From positions 10,158,563 through 10,222,562 of the forward strand of contig JASSKH010000014.1 of NCBI GenBank assembly GCA_031763025.1: a stretch of 64,000 nucleotides of DNA. Reading direction: 5' to 3'. This DNA comes from Macrocystis pyrifera (Eukaryota; Sar; Phaeophyceae; Laminariales; Laminariaceae). Position 1 is the first letter of the stretch, and every line of letters starts with the position of its first letter. The position numbers and the translations under genes are program-made. The notes below the pieces were generated by a model. It was given only the letters and a program-made list of their open reading frames with translations. It ran no database searches and was not told where the DNA came from. Of the stretch, positions 11,340 to 21,309 are shown one piece after another.

Positions 11340-12060
11340 TATCTATGTAGTGCTTGTGTCCTTCATATTGAACCGTTCTTTCTACCCGTCGACATCCAGC
11401 ACAACCAGTGTCCGTGCCGATTCTTCGATCCTAGTTCCTAGCGAGATAGAAGCTCTGTCGTCACAAAACTACGTCACAGAGATACTACAGCAGCAGTGCG
11501 GTAGTTGCTCAGTAAGCACGGTAGACAATGCAATGCCATGTCATCGTGGGGGCGACAGGTACGAGATACAGCTTACCAGGTCAGGTGTATAAAAGAGACA
11601 ACGAAAAAAAAAAAGGAAACGAAAGAAAAAAAAAAACAAAAAAACAAAGGAAAACGTATGGTGCCCCCCGCAGGGGATGTGACGGACAATACAAAATGAC
11701 CCAAGATTACACCACTATTATTGCACTTGAGCAGAGTCACTATTACGGGGGAACATAGTTAATAGGTCCAAATATTGTTGGTAAAACAGGTAAATATATA
11801 GGTTGTTGTGTGCACCGTAGGTCCTGTTTACTATGGCCCCCTGTAATACAGCAAGAACGAAGGGAAATAACAGGCAGACCGAAACACGAAAAAAACAGAA
11901 GCAACCTCCGGGGAGCCGCAGCAGTTTGTCGTACGAGCATAATGTCCAGGCTCTACCTACTACAGTAGTCGGTCTGGTACATTGATACCGCCCTGTCTGC
12001 CGGCTCCGTCCTGCTTTCGTCAGCTATGCCCCCCCTCAGTACGAAACGAAGCAGGCTCGT
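11340..12060 (-). mobile_element. Diverged LINE 3' region, interrupted by a MITE
   Basis: The segment 11340-11480 (ATTGAACCGTTCTTTCTACC, CGTCGACATCCAGCA, GTGTCCGTGCCGATTCTTCG) aligns by eye with the end of the LINE 3' UTR at 740-850. The segment 11885-12060 (CCGCAGCAGTTTGTCGTACG, AGTCGGTCTGGTACATTG) aligns with 1280-1360. The MITE at 11744-11845 sits between the two. There is no coding part. Confidence 0.5.
11744..11845 (-). mobile_element. ~103-bp near-palindromic MITE, copy in LINE relic
   Basis: It starts TACGGGGGAACATAGTTAAT and ends TTTACTATGGCCCCCTGTA, with CAAATATTGTTGGTAAAA in the core. It is flanked by TAT on the left and ATA on the right. It is inserted into the diverged LINE 3' region, so it is younger than that LINE. 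Confidence 0.8.
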
Positions 12061-12185
12061 CATCCATAGCACCGGATGAGTACGAGTGCCAGTTGCCCGC
12101 TACAAGGTATATTATTAGTGTCTGTGGAATCTCTTGACACTTGGCACACACAGCAGATAGATGGGATTAACCAGTGCAGCACTAC

Positions 12186-12222
12186 TTACTGCTGACTGCT
12201 GACTGCTGACTGCTGACTGCTG
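12186..12222 (+). repeat. Heptanucleotide tandem repeat (CTGCTGA)n
   Basis: About five perfect copies of GCTGACT in a row lie inside a CTGCTG-rich stretch. No gene context is visible. Confidence 0.8.
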
Positions 12223-13872
12223 TGTTGTTAATAGTGCCGGTTGCCGCTGCGAAGTGTCGATAATAGTGTTGCCTGGCGCATACGGCACCACCACTATAAT
12301 ACAGCAGCAGCGTAGTACTTCTGTTCCCAAGTTATAATGATGAGCAGGTACAATATATAAAAGGGGGAAGACACAACGAAAGTACTCGCAAATGAATGGG
12401 AACAGCAAGTGAAATGCCGACGTACCGGGTACGGGAAGACAGTCAGTAACTCAAGCCAGACCAGAAAACAAGAACAAAAAATGTGCATCCACCGCATAGA
12501 TAGGTTACGAGTTACGTACGAGTTGTACGAGTGGGTACGCTCAGTCACAGCAGCAGTGATCATGGCCTCGCACGCCTCGAAAGTCACGCTCGCAGACTCA
12601 CACAAGTCAGTCTTCTTGTTCTTGTTCTCGTTCTTAGTCTTCTGGATTGCCTGCTTTCGGTTTATGGTTTGTTTCTGTCTGGCTTGTGTGTGGCCCGTTA
12701 ATCCATTCTTCTTATTGTCCAAAAAATGAGAAGCGTTTTAAGTAACGTACGTATCATATTATACTCTGTATTCTGTACCAGTCTGGTCGGAAACAGAATC
12801 TTCGTTTAAAGTCTGATATGAATATAAAGCGAATATTATATTTCCGGCCAGAGTGGTACGTGGTTAGTGCATACCTGGTACCTGGTATATAGGAATAGGA
12901 ATATAATCTATTAATACCAAGTATGGCGTATTATTACCATGGTGGTAGCAGGTGGTACGGTACGAAATAACAAATGTGAAACCCGTCCCATTTCATCAGC
13001 CGTTCGTTGTTGGTTGTTGACGTTGGGCCGTCCGACGTGTTCACATTCATTCATTTCTGGTATAGAATCAGATACCTGGTAAGAATATCATACAACGGTT
13101 TACCCGTCGTTTTTCGTCTGTATTTGCAGTTACAGCAGCAGTACTACTACTATTAATAACGCATTGTTCTCTCACGTCTCACAGCACTATGACCCTAGGA
13201 TAATTATTAAGGAACCTATGACCCTACTTGTAGAATAATTATTAAGGAACCAGGACGGACGCTACAGTAGTAGTAAATGTACCAGTACTTACTAATAGTT
13301 GAGTATTGTAGAAAGAACGGTTTATTGTGAAGACAATACACACAGCACATGGCGCTATGGTCTACCATAAACAAATGGAAAATAAAATGGTTCTTATTAT
13401 AGGTAAGACATATACAGAGGAGGTCAACATATATCATCATAATAATAGCTACCAGCTACAATATCTACAGCAGTAACAAGTAGGGGGGAAAAAAACATCA
13501 CACAACAAGCCAGAAACTGGAAACCGACACCCACCAGGCAATCGCAGATCAATCAAGAAGACAAGCAAGCACAGCCCAAGAACAAGCAAGACGATTGATT
13601 ACACTTCTGAGCGTGAGATTTATTATTTTACGTTTAAATTTTCAACTTCGACGCATTCATAGATGTGAGAACAAGGTTACTTGATGAGCGTGTGGCTGCT
13701 CGCTTGTGGTGTACTCGTGTCACAACAACAGCAGTAGTAACAGTAGTGCCTGCTGCTTGGTTTGCTCCGTGTTGTGTACGTATTTATTGCTGCTGCTGTA
13801 ACTACAGTAACAAGAGTTATTATTTATATGTGTTGGCAAGAACAAGAACCAAATAATAACAAAATGTGCTAT
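12223..13872. other. No gene seen; AT-rich DNA with TACCTGGTA doublet
   Basis: Open frames on both strands at 12294-12729 overlap each other and have no family features. The stretch holds TACCTGGTA at 12872, 12879 (overlapping) and 13073, and a short direct repeat (GGAACC..ATGACCCTA..ATAATTATTAAGGAACC) near 13190-13250. Confidence 0.4.
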
Positions 13873-13975
13873 TACAGGGGACCATGGTAAATAGGACCAA
13901 TTATCGTTAGTAAAAATAGGTAATTATATATGTTTTTGTCTGTACCATAGGTCCTGTTAACTGTAGTCCCCCTTA
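13873..13975 (-). mobile_element. ~103-bp near-palindromic MITE
   Basis: Left end TACAGGGGACCATGGTAAAT; right end GTCCTGTTAACTGTAGTCCC, then CCTTA. The core is CCAATTATCGTTAGTAAAAA. The arms have diverged at several positions, so this is an older copy. Confidence 0.75.
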
Positions 13976-14076
13976 ATATTATATCAGTATATACAAGGGA
14001 GGGTGTTCTGTTGTACACCCGGTACCAGCTATTAATAAGACGTATTGATAATTGCAGTACGAAGTATTACACACCT

Positions 14077-14440
14077 CGGACAGATCAGCTCACGGTAGCT
14101 CGGGCTAGCTCTTTAAGGAGCTAGTTCACCGTTGAGCTACGCGAGCTACACATGCTTTCCTGGCTTGAGCTATAGGAGGGTAGCTCATCTGCACATGTTT
14201 TCCAAGCTTGAGCTATAGAGGATAGCTCATCTGCACATAAATGTCTAGAGTGAGCTACAGGAACTACATGACCTAGCTCATCTACCCCGATATGAACTAT
14301 AGGAGCTACATGAGCTAGACATGTTTTCCCCGGCTTGAGCTATAGGCGGTAGCTCATCTGCTATAAGCGATAGCTCATCTGCACATGTTTTCAAGGCTTG
14401 AGCTATGGGGGATAGATGAGCTAGTTCATGGGCTGTATAA
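14077..14440. repeat. Hairpin-rich tandem array 1 (~42-bp unit)
   Basis: About eight degenerate units carry a 21-bp imperfect inverted repeat of the form TGAGCTATAGGNGGTAGCTCA, followed by a linker like TCTGCACATGTTTTCC. The left edge reads CGGACAGATCAGCT, the same start as the ~250-bp TIR family. Array 2 (15661-16044) has the same units and the same variant block (AGGAGCTACATGAGCTA). Because 42 is a multiple of 3, a repetitive minus-strand frame stays open by chance. Confidence 0.75.
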
Positions 14441-14554
14441 GTGACCAATACAAGTACGCAGAATAGAACGATATCAACACAAAAAAACATATATTTTTTG
14501 TACGTACCAGGTGCAGTATGTGATATTATATGAGATCGGGTCTGCTTCTTGTTC

Positions 14555-15230
14555 TGTGTGTGTTCTTCACATTAAACCGTTCTTCTACTCGTCGACATCC
14601 AGCAAGCCCGCAGTGTCCCCGTGCTGATTCTTCACCCTAGAAAGATACGAGCTCTGTGGTCACAGACTACGACACAGAGATAATACACCGTAATGCATTA
14701 ATAGCCTACGCAATACCATGCCTTCGTACTAGGTGCGGCCGACACAACATACATCCATACGCCAGCAACCAAAATACACCGTAAAGAAAGAGAAGCAACG
14801 AAGAAGCCAAACCGAAAAAGAAAAGGAGAAGAATCTCAAATAAATAAAAAAAATGGGAAGCCAAAGCTCAGACACATACCCCGAGCATGAGCCAAAATGA
14901 ACGTGCAAGGGGGAAGAAGGAAGGAAAAAGGAAAAAGGGAAATATGCATCCCGGGGAACACTTAACTAAGTAAAAAGAGAAAGAATGAGTGGGCCAAAAA
15001 ATATAAAAACTAAACTAAACACGCTCGTCACCCACCCACCATGTAGTACTTCTTTCATAAGGATAAGAAGGGGAAAAGATAGGAAAAAGTTAAGTCATGG
15101 AAAAAAAAAAAATCAAAGCACCAAGCCAATACATACCGAACGGCCGCAGCAGTTGGCGGTATGAGTAGCAAAGAAAAGTCCAACCTATTAGTCGGCCTGT
15201 GGTACCTTGCTACCCTGTCTGCGGTCTCTT
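14555..15230 (-). mobile_element. LINE 3' UTR fragment, 5'-truncated copy B
   Basis: It aligns by eye through 14570-15230 with the 3' UTR of copy A (740-1372), including CACATTAAACCGTTCTTCTA, the GTCACAGACTACGACACAGA block and CCGCAGCAGTTGGCGGTA. The 3' end is again a short (AC)n stretch, GTGTGTG on the plus strand. It stops before the coding region and is internally shortened in the A/G-rich tract. It separates the two hairpin arrays. Confidence 0.8.
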
Positions 15231-15393
15231 TTGTTCTGAAAATATCTGACGATAGGTCGACACCCAACATAATAATTTGAATTCTCGTTTTATGACAACA
15301 GCTATATACAGCAGCTGTCAGTTGTCACCATGCACACCACAAGAGGCGCTCGCACAGAACCCAACACCGAAACTACACAGCAACACCTCTAGC

Positions 15394-15664
15394 ATGCCCA
15401 CGACCCGTGTAGCAGCTCTAGCGGTGCTTCGGCCGTAAACCAGGCTGGCGGCGGGCAGCAACCGGACCCATCCATGGATGTGGACCGCACGAACAACGTC
15501 ACCGAAGTGGATGAGGACAACGATCAAACCCAGGCCAAACCCATAATATTCCTATACATAGGCAGTTTTCCCGGAGGGTGGGCGTTTTCAGCTACTTACG
15601 AATGTGTTGCCGAGAAAGAGCTACAACGAGCTGCGTGCATGGGCTATGATTACGCTATCCGGGG
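15394..15664 (+). CDS. Candidate exon of an unrecognised gene
   Basis: A GC-rich plus-strand frame of about 90 codons begins after an acceptor-like CCTCTAG and ends at GGGG|GTGAGC. The residues include SSSSGASAVNQ, an acidic stretch (NNVTEVDEDNDQTQAK) and PIIFLYIGSFPGGWAFSATY. I recognise no domain. Flanks on both sides are repeats: a LINE 3' UTR to the left, and hairpin array 2 starting exactly at the presumed donor. It may therefore be a gene fragment trapped between elements. The minus strand is also open for part of it. Confidence 0.3.
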
Positions 15665-16044
15665 GTGAGCTATAGGCGATAGCTCATCTGCACATGTGTT
15701 CCCTGCTTGAGCTATAGGCGGTAGCTCATCTGCACATGTTGTGAAGGCTTGAGCTATAGGCGATAGCTCATCTGCACATGTTTTCCATGCTTCAGCTATA
15801 GGCGGTAGCTCATCTGCACATGTTTTGAACGCTTGAGCTATAGAAGATAGCTCATCTACACACATTTTCCCAGGCTGAGCTATAGGAGCTGCATGAGCTA
15901 GCTCATCTGCCCCCGAGATGAGCAATAGGAGCTACATGAGCTACACATGTTTCCCCCGGCTTGAGCTATACTCGGTAGCTCATCTGCACATGTTTTCGAA
16001 GCTTGAGCTATACACGATAAATGAGCTAGCTCATGAGCTGTCCG
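15661..16044. repeat. Hairpin-rich tandem array 2 (~42-bp unit)
   Basis: Nine units each carry TGAGCTATAGGCGGTAGCTCA-type hairpins and the linker TCTGCACATGTTTT. The first four units are the most regular. Units 6-7 hold a variant block (ATAGGAGCTACATGAGCTA). The right edge reads CATGAGCTGTCCG, the inverted counterpart of the CGGACAGATCAGCTC start of array 1. Both arrays may therefore be internally expanded members of the CGGACAGATCA terminal-repeat family. Confidence 0.75.
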
Positions 16045-16164
16045 GGGTGTGGAAGTATCTTATACCAGGTATTTACTACCGGTATGTGTGTACATGTTGT
16101 CTGCGTAATATTTTGTTCGACTTCTTCGTACAGAGCTTGAATATTTCTTCACTGATCAAGGTAG

Positions 16165-16268
16165 TACGGGGGTCCATAGTTAATAGGGACCTATGGTATA
16201 CATAAAGACCTATATATTTACCTATTTTTACTAACAATATTTGGTCTTATTTACTATGGTCCCCCGTG
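16165..16268 (+). mobile_element. ~103-bp near-palindromic MITE
   Basis: Left end TACGGGGGTCCATAGTTAAT; right end TTTACTATGGTCCCCCGTG. The interior shows ACCTATATATTTACC, then TTTTTACTAACAATATTTGG. A LINE-like scrap (GTGCTGGATGTCGACGGGTA) follows at 16294-16313. Confidence 0.8.
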
Positions 16269-16582
16269 ATAGTCAGGACTGGACACCGGCTGTGCTGGAT
16301 GTCGACGGGTAGAAAAACACCGGTCCATTGAGAAGGGGATCAAGAAATCAAGTAAACTAAACAGCATCAGTCATCAGTAACAAGGTAAACAGCAGTACGA
16401 TTAATAAATAGTTGATTGAAATAGTTGATTGGAACCCACAAAAGTATCTGGTGGTACGAGGTAGTACCAGGTACCAGAGGGCCCTATTTAGATAAAATGT
16501 CTACATGATGAGTTAGCGATGTACTTCATTTTCGAGTCATACGGAGTCATGAGAACATGATATATTTTTTCAGGTGTCAGGT

Positions 16583-16930
16583 ATTTACCTACTGAGCTAT
16601 GGGGCCCGGGGTAAAAGACCGCCGATCGATCACCCAGTCCTCGGTAATCCGTAGAGCACTCTCGCTCCCTCTCAACGGCGGGATCTTTGGGGCGTCAGAA
16701 CCGTACACGCCTGTACGCTGACCTACCCGCTTCGTTTCAATACCTGGGGAACCAGGGAGATGTGTCTTGAGGGACCGCACGCGCAGGCGTTTCTATAAAA
16801 GAAACGTTTGAGGTGAGATTTCGACCTCGTGTCCTCGAAGATGCCAAATATGAAGGAAGTATTATCGTACCTACAGAGCTATATATGGGGGTAAAATACC
16901 GATCGATTACCCAGCCCTGGGCAATCCTTA
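16583..16930 (-). repeat. tRNA-headed SINE-like unit, head-to-tail partial dimer 1
   Basis: On the minus strand a tRNA-like head, A-box region TAGCTCTGTAGG near 16870-16885 and B-box-like GGTCGAAATCTC near 16828-16840, is followed by a ~170-bp body. The body contains GTATTGAAACGAAGCGGGTA and AAGATCCCGCCGTTGAG and ends at GATCGATCGGCGG near 16620. A second partial head (CATAGCTCAGTAGGTA) abuts at 16585-16606, and another body end abuts at 16893-16930. The period is about 280 bp. Pol III boxes plus a fixed body suggest a SINE family or a tandem tRNA-derived satellite. Confidence 0.6.
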
Positions 16931-17465
16931 TCCTTATAACATAGACACCTGCCTGGTAAATACCCTACCCTTGTATCGTGCCAAAATATCATGGATATCA
17001 GGTGCGGACAGCATATATTTTATTGTAGGTTTGATATCATCATCGTAGACTATGTACGAGTATCTGTGTATCACAGAAAGCCGAAGCACGCTTTCTTTTG
17101 TGTGTCTGCTCTGCTGAATGGTCCTCCGTCGTCCTCTCCGCTCTCCGTCTCTTGCTAGTACTGTCAATAGCATTCAGCGCACTGCTGTAGTGCAGCAGTC
17201 CGAAGTGCAGTTGCGACGTTATATACAGTTAGACATGTTATACTTTGTCTCCTCTTTCCATCCCGTCTATTACTATAATACTGCATCTTCGCCCTACTTC
17301 CCCAGCCCCCTCCCTTTCGTATTACTTATAGTATGGCCACATGGTAGGCACCCCCCCCCCCCCCCCCTCCTAACCCGTTGCTCGCCTTCGTTATTTGCCA
17401 CTGAATTCCCTCCTCGACTCGCGTCGACTCGTGCATGTATATGCACCCGCTGTTGTATCTGCTCT

Positions 17466-17568
17466 TACGGAGGGCCATAGTAAATAAGACCTACGGTATA
17501 CACAAAAACCTATATATTTACCTATTTTTACTAACAATATTGGGTCCTATTTACTGTGGTCCCCCGTA
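17466..17568 (+). mobile_element. ~103-bp near-palindromic MITE
   Basis: Left end TACGGAGGGCCATAGTAAAT; right end TTTACTGTGGTCCCCCGTA. The interior ACCTATATATTTACC, then TTTTTACTAACAATATTGGG, is the family consensus. Confidence 0.8.
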
Positions 17569-17716
17569 ATAATATTTAATTTGTTGATATGTGTAACGTT
17601 TGTCACAACAAAAATCACGCGCGAGTGTACTTGGTAGACTTTTTTTTTTGTAATTGCGATATTGGTAAGGAAGGGTCAACTTTCGCACGGGCATTTTAAC
17701 GTTTTAAAGACCCGAA

Positions 17717-17804
17717 ATGGGTACTGTATTCGTAGAACAGGCAGGTTTGTTGCACCTGCGCCAGCTGGTTGCGCAGGGCGACGGCGCAGTCAGTATGAGA
17801 TGCG
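17717..17804 (+). CDS. Candidate first exon of an unrecognised gene
   Basis: An ATG in a favourable context (GAAATGG) opens MGTVFVEQAGLLHLRQLVAQ and continues about nine more codons to a donor-like GCG|GTAAAC. The piece is more GC-rich than the AT-rich DNA just upstream. No downstream exon could be joined: a SINE-like repeat starts about 50 bp later. There is no family match that I recognise. It is equally possible that this is an open stretch by chance. Confidence 0.25.
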
Positions 17805-17856
17805 GTAAACATAAGATATCCAGATATGCAACAGTGGTGGTTGTGAAGGGGTGTTG

Positions 17857-18170
17857 TATCGATCGATTACCCGGCCCAGGGCAATCCTTACAACACTCTC
17901 CCCCCTTCTCAACAGCGGGATCTTTGGGGCGTCGGTACCTTATACGGCCGTACGCTGACCTGCCCGCTTCGTTTCAATACCTGGGGAACCAGGGAGGAAT
18001 GCTTTTAGGGACGCACGCGCAAGCGTTTCTATTATAGAAACGTTCGAAGTGAGATTCGAACAACCCACATGTCCTGCCGACGACGTCAAATGTAAAGGTG
18101 TTACCTACCGCACTGAGCTATAGGGGTACAAGATCGATCGATTATCCAGCCCAGCCAGGGTAATCCTTAG
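17857..18170 (-). repeat. tRNA-headed SINE-like unit, head-to-tail partial dimer 2
   Basis: On the minus strand it begins with TAGCTCAGTGCGGTAGG (a near-perfect A box) near 18104-18122 and GTTCGAATCTCAC (B box) near 18050-18062. The body shared with 16612-16892 follows, including GTATTGAAACGAAGCGGGCA and AAGATCCCGCTGTTGAG. It is abutted upstream by the end of another unit (18129-18170, GATCGATCGATTATCCAGCC). The unit length is about 272 bp. The acceptor stem does not pair, so this is not a functional tRNA gene. Confidence 0.65.
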
Positions 18171-18312
18171 AACATGGTCCCGATATAAGTCGGCTATCCT
18201 TCAAGTACTGCAGTGCACAGGAACCTAACTAAATCGAACACTTTTCGCAAGTCCGTTGTCCGTAGAACTGCAGTCCTCTGGGGATTGACCCTTTAATTGA
18301 TATGACTGTTAA

Positions 18313-18415
18313 TACGGGGGACCATAGTAAGTAGGACCACATATTGTTAGTAAAAATAGGTAAATATATAGGTTTTTATGTATACCATAGGTCCTATTAT
18401 CTACGGACCCTCGTA
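18313..18415 (-). mobile_element. ~103-bp near-palindromic MITE
   Basis: Left end TACGGGGGACCATAGTAAGT; right end ATTATCTACGGACCCTCGTA. The core is CCACATATTGTTAGTAAAAA. It is flanked by AA..ATA. Confidence 0.8.
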
Positions 18416-18643
18416 ATAGTATATGCTGCAGCTCCGTTTTGGGGAACAAAGCACTGAAATTCTCTATGTAGGTTGTCCCCTAAGCTACCTGAAGAGATTG
18501 CAGCGCTAAAATGCGCTAAAATGGCGAGGCGCATCGGCACAACTACTGATATACCTGGTAGTCTATTAATAGTAGGTACGGCGAGTCGCCTTACCAGATA
18601 CCGGTAAATCGTACCAGGTATGAGTCATAGGTACTTTTACTAT

Positions 18644-18764
18644 TTCGGGGGACCATGGCAAATAGGACCTAGTATCGATATTAATATTAAAAATAGTTAA
18701 ATAAATACCCTGGTAGGTTTTTGTGTATACCATAGGTCCTATTTACTGTTGTGGTCCCCCGTGA
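18644..18764 (-). mobile_element. ~121-bp variant of the near-palindromic MITE
   Basis: Left end TTCGGGGGACCATGGCAAAT; right end TTTACTGTTGTGGTCCCCCG. It is about 18 bp longer than the consensus because of extra ATATTAATATTAA and CCCTGG pieces in the interior. The CCTGG addition recreates most of the TACCWGGTA palindrome core inside the element. Confidence 0.75.
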
Positions 18765-19111
18765 TAGTGCCCGTGTGAGGCGAGTGAGTGTTTGCCTTAC
18801 TCGGACGAATTCGAGACAGAACAAATAGTCAGACAACACTCGCCCCCCTGCTGGTGACCCTTCACCACTCCTTCGCTTGCGCAACTGCAGGGGGGCTGTC
18901 GGAGAAAAAATCCCTCTCTTTACAGATATGTCGGTGCTGTTTGCCCACAGCAGTAGGAGAGAACGCTGAGGCAAGCAGCAACGACGAGGCGTGTCATGCG
19001 TTGCGCAGGGCAGACATGTTCTTTCAGGCATTTGCCCAGATGTGGTGCAAGCAGACGGATAGTAGAGCGTCCATGGCATAGCGGTACTACCACTGTAACT
19101 ATTTCACAACT
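18765..19111. other. Short GC-rich patch, no gene called
   Basis: A plus-strand frame at about 18950-19079 (ASSNDEACHALRRADMFF, ending RASMA-stop) follows several AG dinucleotides that could be acceptors. No domain is recognised, and the length is too small to separate from chance. Confidence 0.25.
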
Positions 19112-19357
19112 CAGACAGATCATATACAGATAGATCATCTACAGATCATTCCCCATTCATGATGTAGATATTTCAGGGCAGATATGTCCCTGACCTGTAT
19201 GATCTAGCTCATGTTGCCGGGTGGGACCCGTGTCATCTGCATGATCTAGCACCTATTTCTTGGGTTGGGTCTGTGCTATACAAATCCTACGCAGCAAAAT
19301 CATAACGGCAGGTTGATCAAGATCTGGTCGTATCTAATCTAGATCGTGGTCTGTCCG
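19112..19357 (-). mobile_element. ~250-bp terminal-inverted-repeat element (CGGACAGATCA family), copy 2, inverted
   Basis: The ends read CAGACAGATCATATA and GTGGTCTGTCCG. The interior is the reverse of the copy at 7282: GGCTCATGTTGCCGGGTG becomes CTAGCTCATGTTGCCGGGTG, followed by GATCTAGCACCTATTTCTTG. A second, partial piece follows at about 19440-19592 (TGTACAGATTCTGCACAACA). That piece ends in a short tandem repeat of GATGATCTGTA units at 19550-19592. Confidence 0.65.
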
Positions 19358-19599
19358 ACCCGTGGATATGTTTTGGACGGTAACGGTGGTTGATTGGTGT
19401 GTTCGTTAAATATCTCGGTGCACGTCGGTACGTACTGTGCTGTACAGATTCTGCACAACATCTCATAACCGCAGGTTGGTACCAAAACGATCTATATCAT
19501 GTATATGATTTATCTGTTATATCTGTAGATTAATTGCAGATGATATGTGCATGATCTGTAGATGACCTGTAGATGATCTGTAGATGATCTGCACGACGA

Positions 19600-20150
19600 G
19601 TGTGGGTATTTTTGAAGGGCAACGATGTCAGCATATCGGCTAGACGTCTCCGTGCATGTCGGCACGTCGGACGTCGTCGGTATTTCAAGACGATATGAAC
19701 CCACCCACCCACCCGCTGCTCCTTTTTTTAACGCGATGTTTTCGTTTTGTTTCCAGCATCCCATTTAATAGCTTTAATCTTTGGACTACATCGTTCTCCA
19801 GCTCCTTCCATTCATTACCTCAGATCCCTCTATCAGATACCAGGCACTCGTCGCCCCTCCCCGCTCCCGTGCGTGCCTGCCTTTTTATCGCTGGAAGAAG
19901 TGTAGATGTTCTACTACAGTAAACACACCCGGAAGTTGCTTTGTGTAAGTTGCTGTTTGGGACTTATTCGTTGCTCGACAGTTGTTGTTCGACGCTTGCT
20001 TGTTGTTTGAAAGCTGCTTGAAAGTTAATTATCGCATTATCAGTAGTCGTTGCTCGACAGTGTTTTTAATGTTGGTTGTTTGAACCTTGTTTGAAGGTTT
20101 TGTCTCGACACTTTCCAGGTGCTTTGTTGGCTGCAATGTTGTTGTTTGCA
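19600..20150. other. No gene seen
   Basis: No exon or RNA gene is supported. Around 19950-20110 the phrases TTGCTCGACAGT and GTTGTTTGAA repeat irregularly (degenerate direct repeats), leading into the 5' terminus of the AGACCTATGCC element. Confidence 0.35.
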
Positions 20151-20963
20151 AGACCTATGCCAATGGAAACGCGAAGCCAAATTTTTCTCTTTCAAAAATA
20201 TTGCTTTCAAAGAACAGCCAAAAATATCCTCGTACCGCCGCTGTGGGAAAAAAGGGAAAGAACGTATGATTTCGTCCTTTTTTTCTGACGGCTGCAGGCG
20301 GCGCTATTTGTTTTTTCTCGTTGCAAATTGTCAACACGCTGATAAAAATCAGCTCGTGCGACGATAGACGCCCGGTCTCGACATAGACTCAGCCCACGGC
20401 CAACCCGCTTGGTGTCGGGCAAGGCCAACGAGTATAGATGACGGCCTCGAAGGTATCAAGTGGATCTATGCTCTAGGGGGCGAGAGCTTGCCGCCGACGT
20501 CGTACGGTATCGTCCCAAACCTGAACACAGGCCCATTTTTTGCCATTCGAGACGGATCGAGAATTTTTGTCATCTGTTTTATGCACACCAGCGGCCAATT
20601 GTTTTTCTATCGTACGCCTGGCCAGCGCCCGCCACATATCATCGGCCATTGTGTGAGCACGGTGACCATAGGGTGGGTTGGAGCCCCTAACGAGCGCACT
20701 CCGTGCAGAATTCATGACGCAGTCGTTGTTTTTCGATCGATGTCTGTCGAGGACTCGGAAGCTCGCCGCTTCGAGCCAAACATCCGCCTGAGTTTTCTGA
20801 AGCCGATCTTGGCCCAACACCGGCCCCAGCTTTGATTTTTCAAAATTTCCGTTTAAAGAAACGAACTCATACCTGGTAGCAATCTGTACCTGAAAAATTC
20901 TGACGGGTACCTTTGGAATTCAAACTTTATATGGGAACTTTGCGTTTCCATTGGCGTAGGTCT
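20151..20963. mobile_element. ~810-bp terminal-inverted-repeat element (AGACCTATGCCAATGG family), complete copy
   Basis: It begins AGACCTATGCCAATGGAAAC and ends GTTTCCATTGGCGTAGGTCT, so the termini are inverted repeats of about 20 bp. Shared internal landmarks are GCAGGCGGCGC, CGTTGCAAATTGTC, GACTCAGCCCACGGCCAACC, GGGCGAGAGCTTGCCG, TGCCATTCGAGACGG and GCCTGGCCAGCGCCCGCCAC. The same order occurs at 61324-62857, and reversed pieces occur at 31960-33105. Both strands have open stretches of about 115 codons, but they resemble no transposase and their frames are not conserved between copies. It is most likely a non-autonomous DNA transposon. Confidence 0.75.
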
Positions 20964-21309
20964 AACTTGTTTAAATACATTGCTCTATAAAACTGACCCT
21001 CTTGTGTGAAACAACTCGCGTTTAGAAGTATTAACAGTTGTCCGACACTTGTTGAAAAATTTCTGTTTGAAAAACTTTTTTTTTTTATTCCCTGTTTCAA
21101 AATTTCTATTTAAACTCTGCTGTTTAAAACGTGTTGTTTGAAAATTACCTTTAAAAAACGCTGTTTTTTTGTGACTCGTTTGGCAGGACGAGGGGGCGTG
21201 TCGATACAGCGTATGCGCAACGGCGCGGTGGGAGGGGGATAGATTTTCATACAGCGTGGCGGTAGAGCACGAAAGTGATACCGAACCGCACAGTGTTCGT
21301 ATCCAGGTG

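Noticed and set aside
15650..15925. Minus-strand frame with a 14-residue repeat (ADELPPIAQA type)
   Set aside because: The 42-bp period keeps the frame open automatically. The sequence is explained by hairpin array 2.
14077..16044. CRISPR-like array of regular repeats
   Set aside because: Repeats are adjacent and degenerate, linkers are themselves repeated, no unique spacers exist, and the DNA is eukaryotic.
20473..20835. ~115-codon frames on both strands of the 810-bp TIR element
   Set aside because: Frames are not conserved among copies at 31.9-33.1 and 61.3-63.1 kb, and no transposase motif is present.
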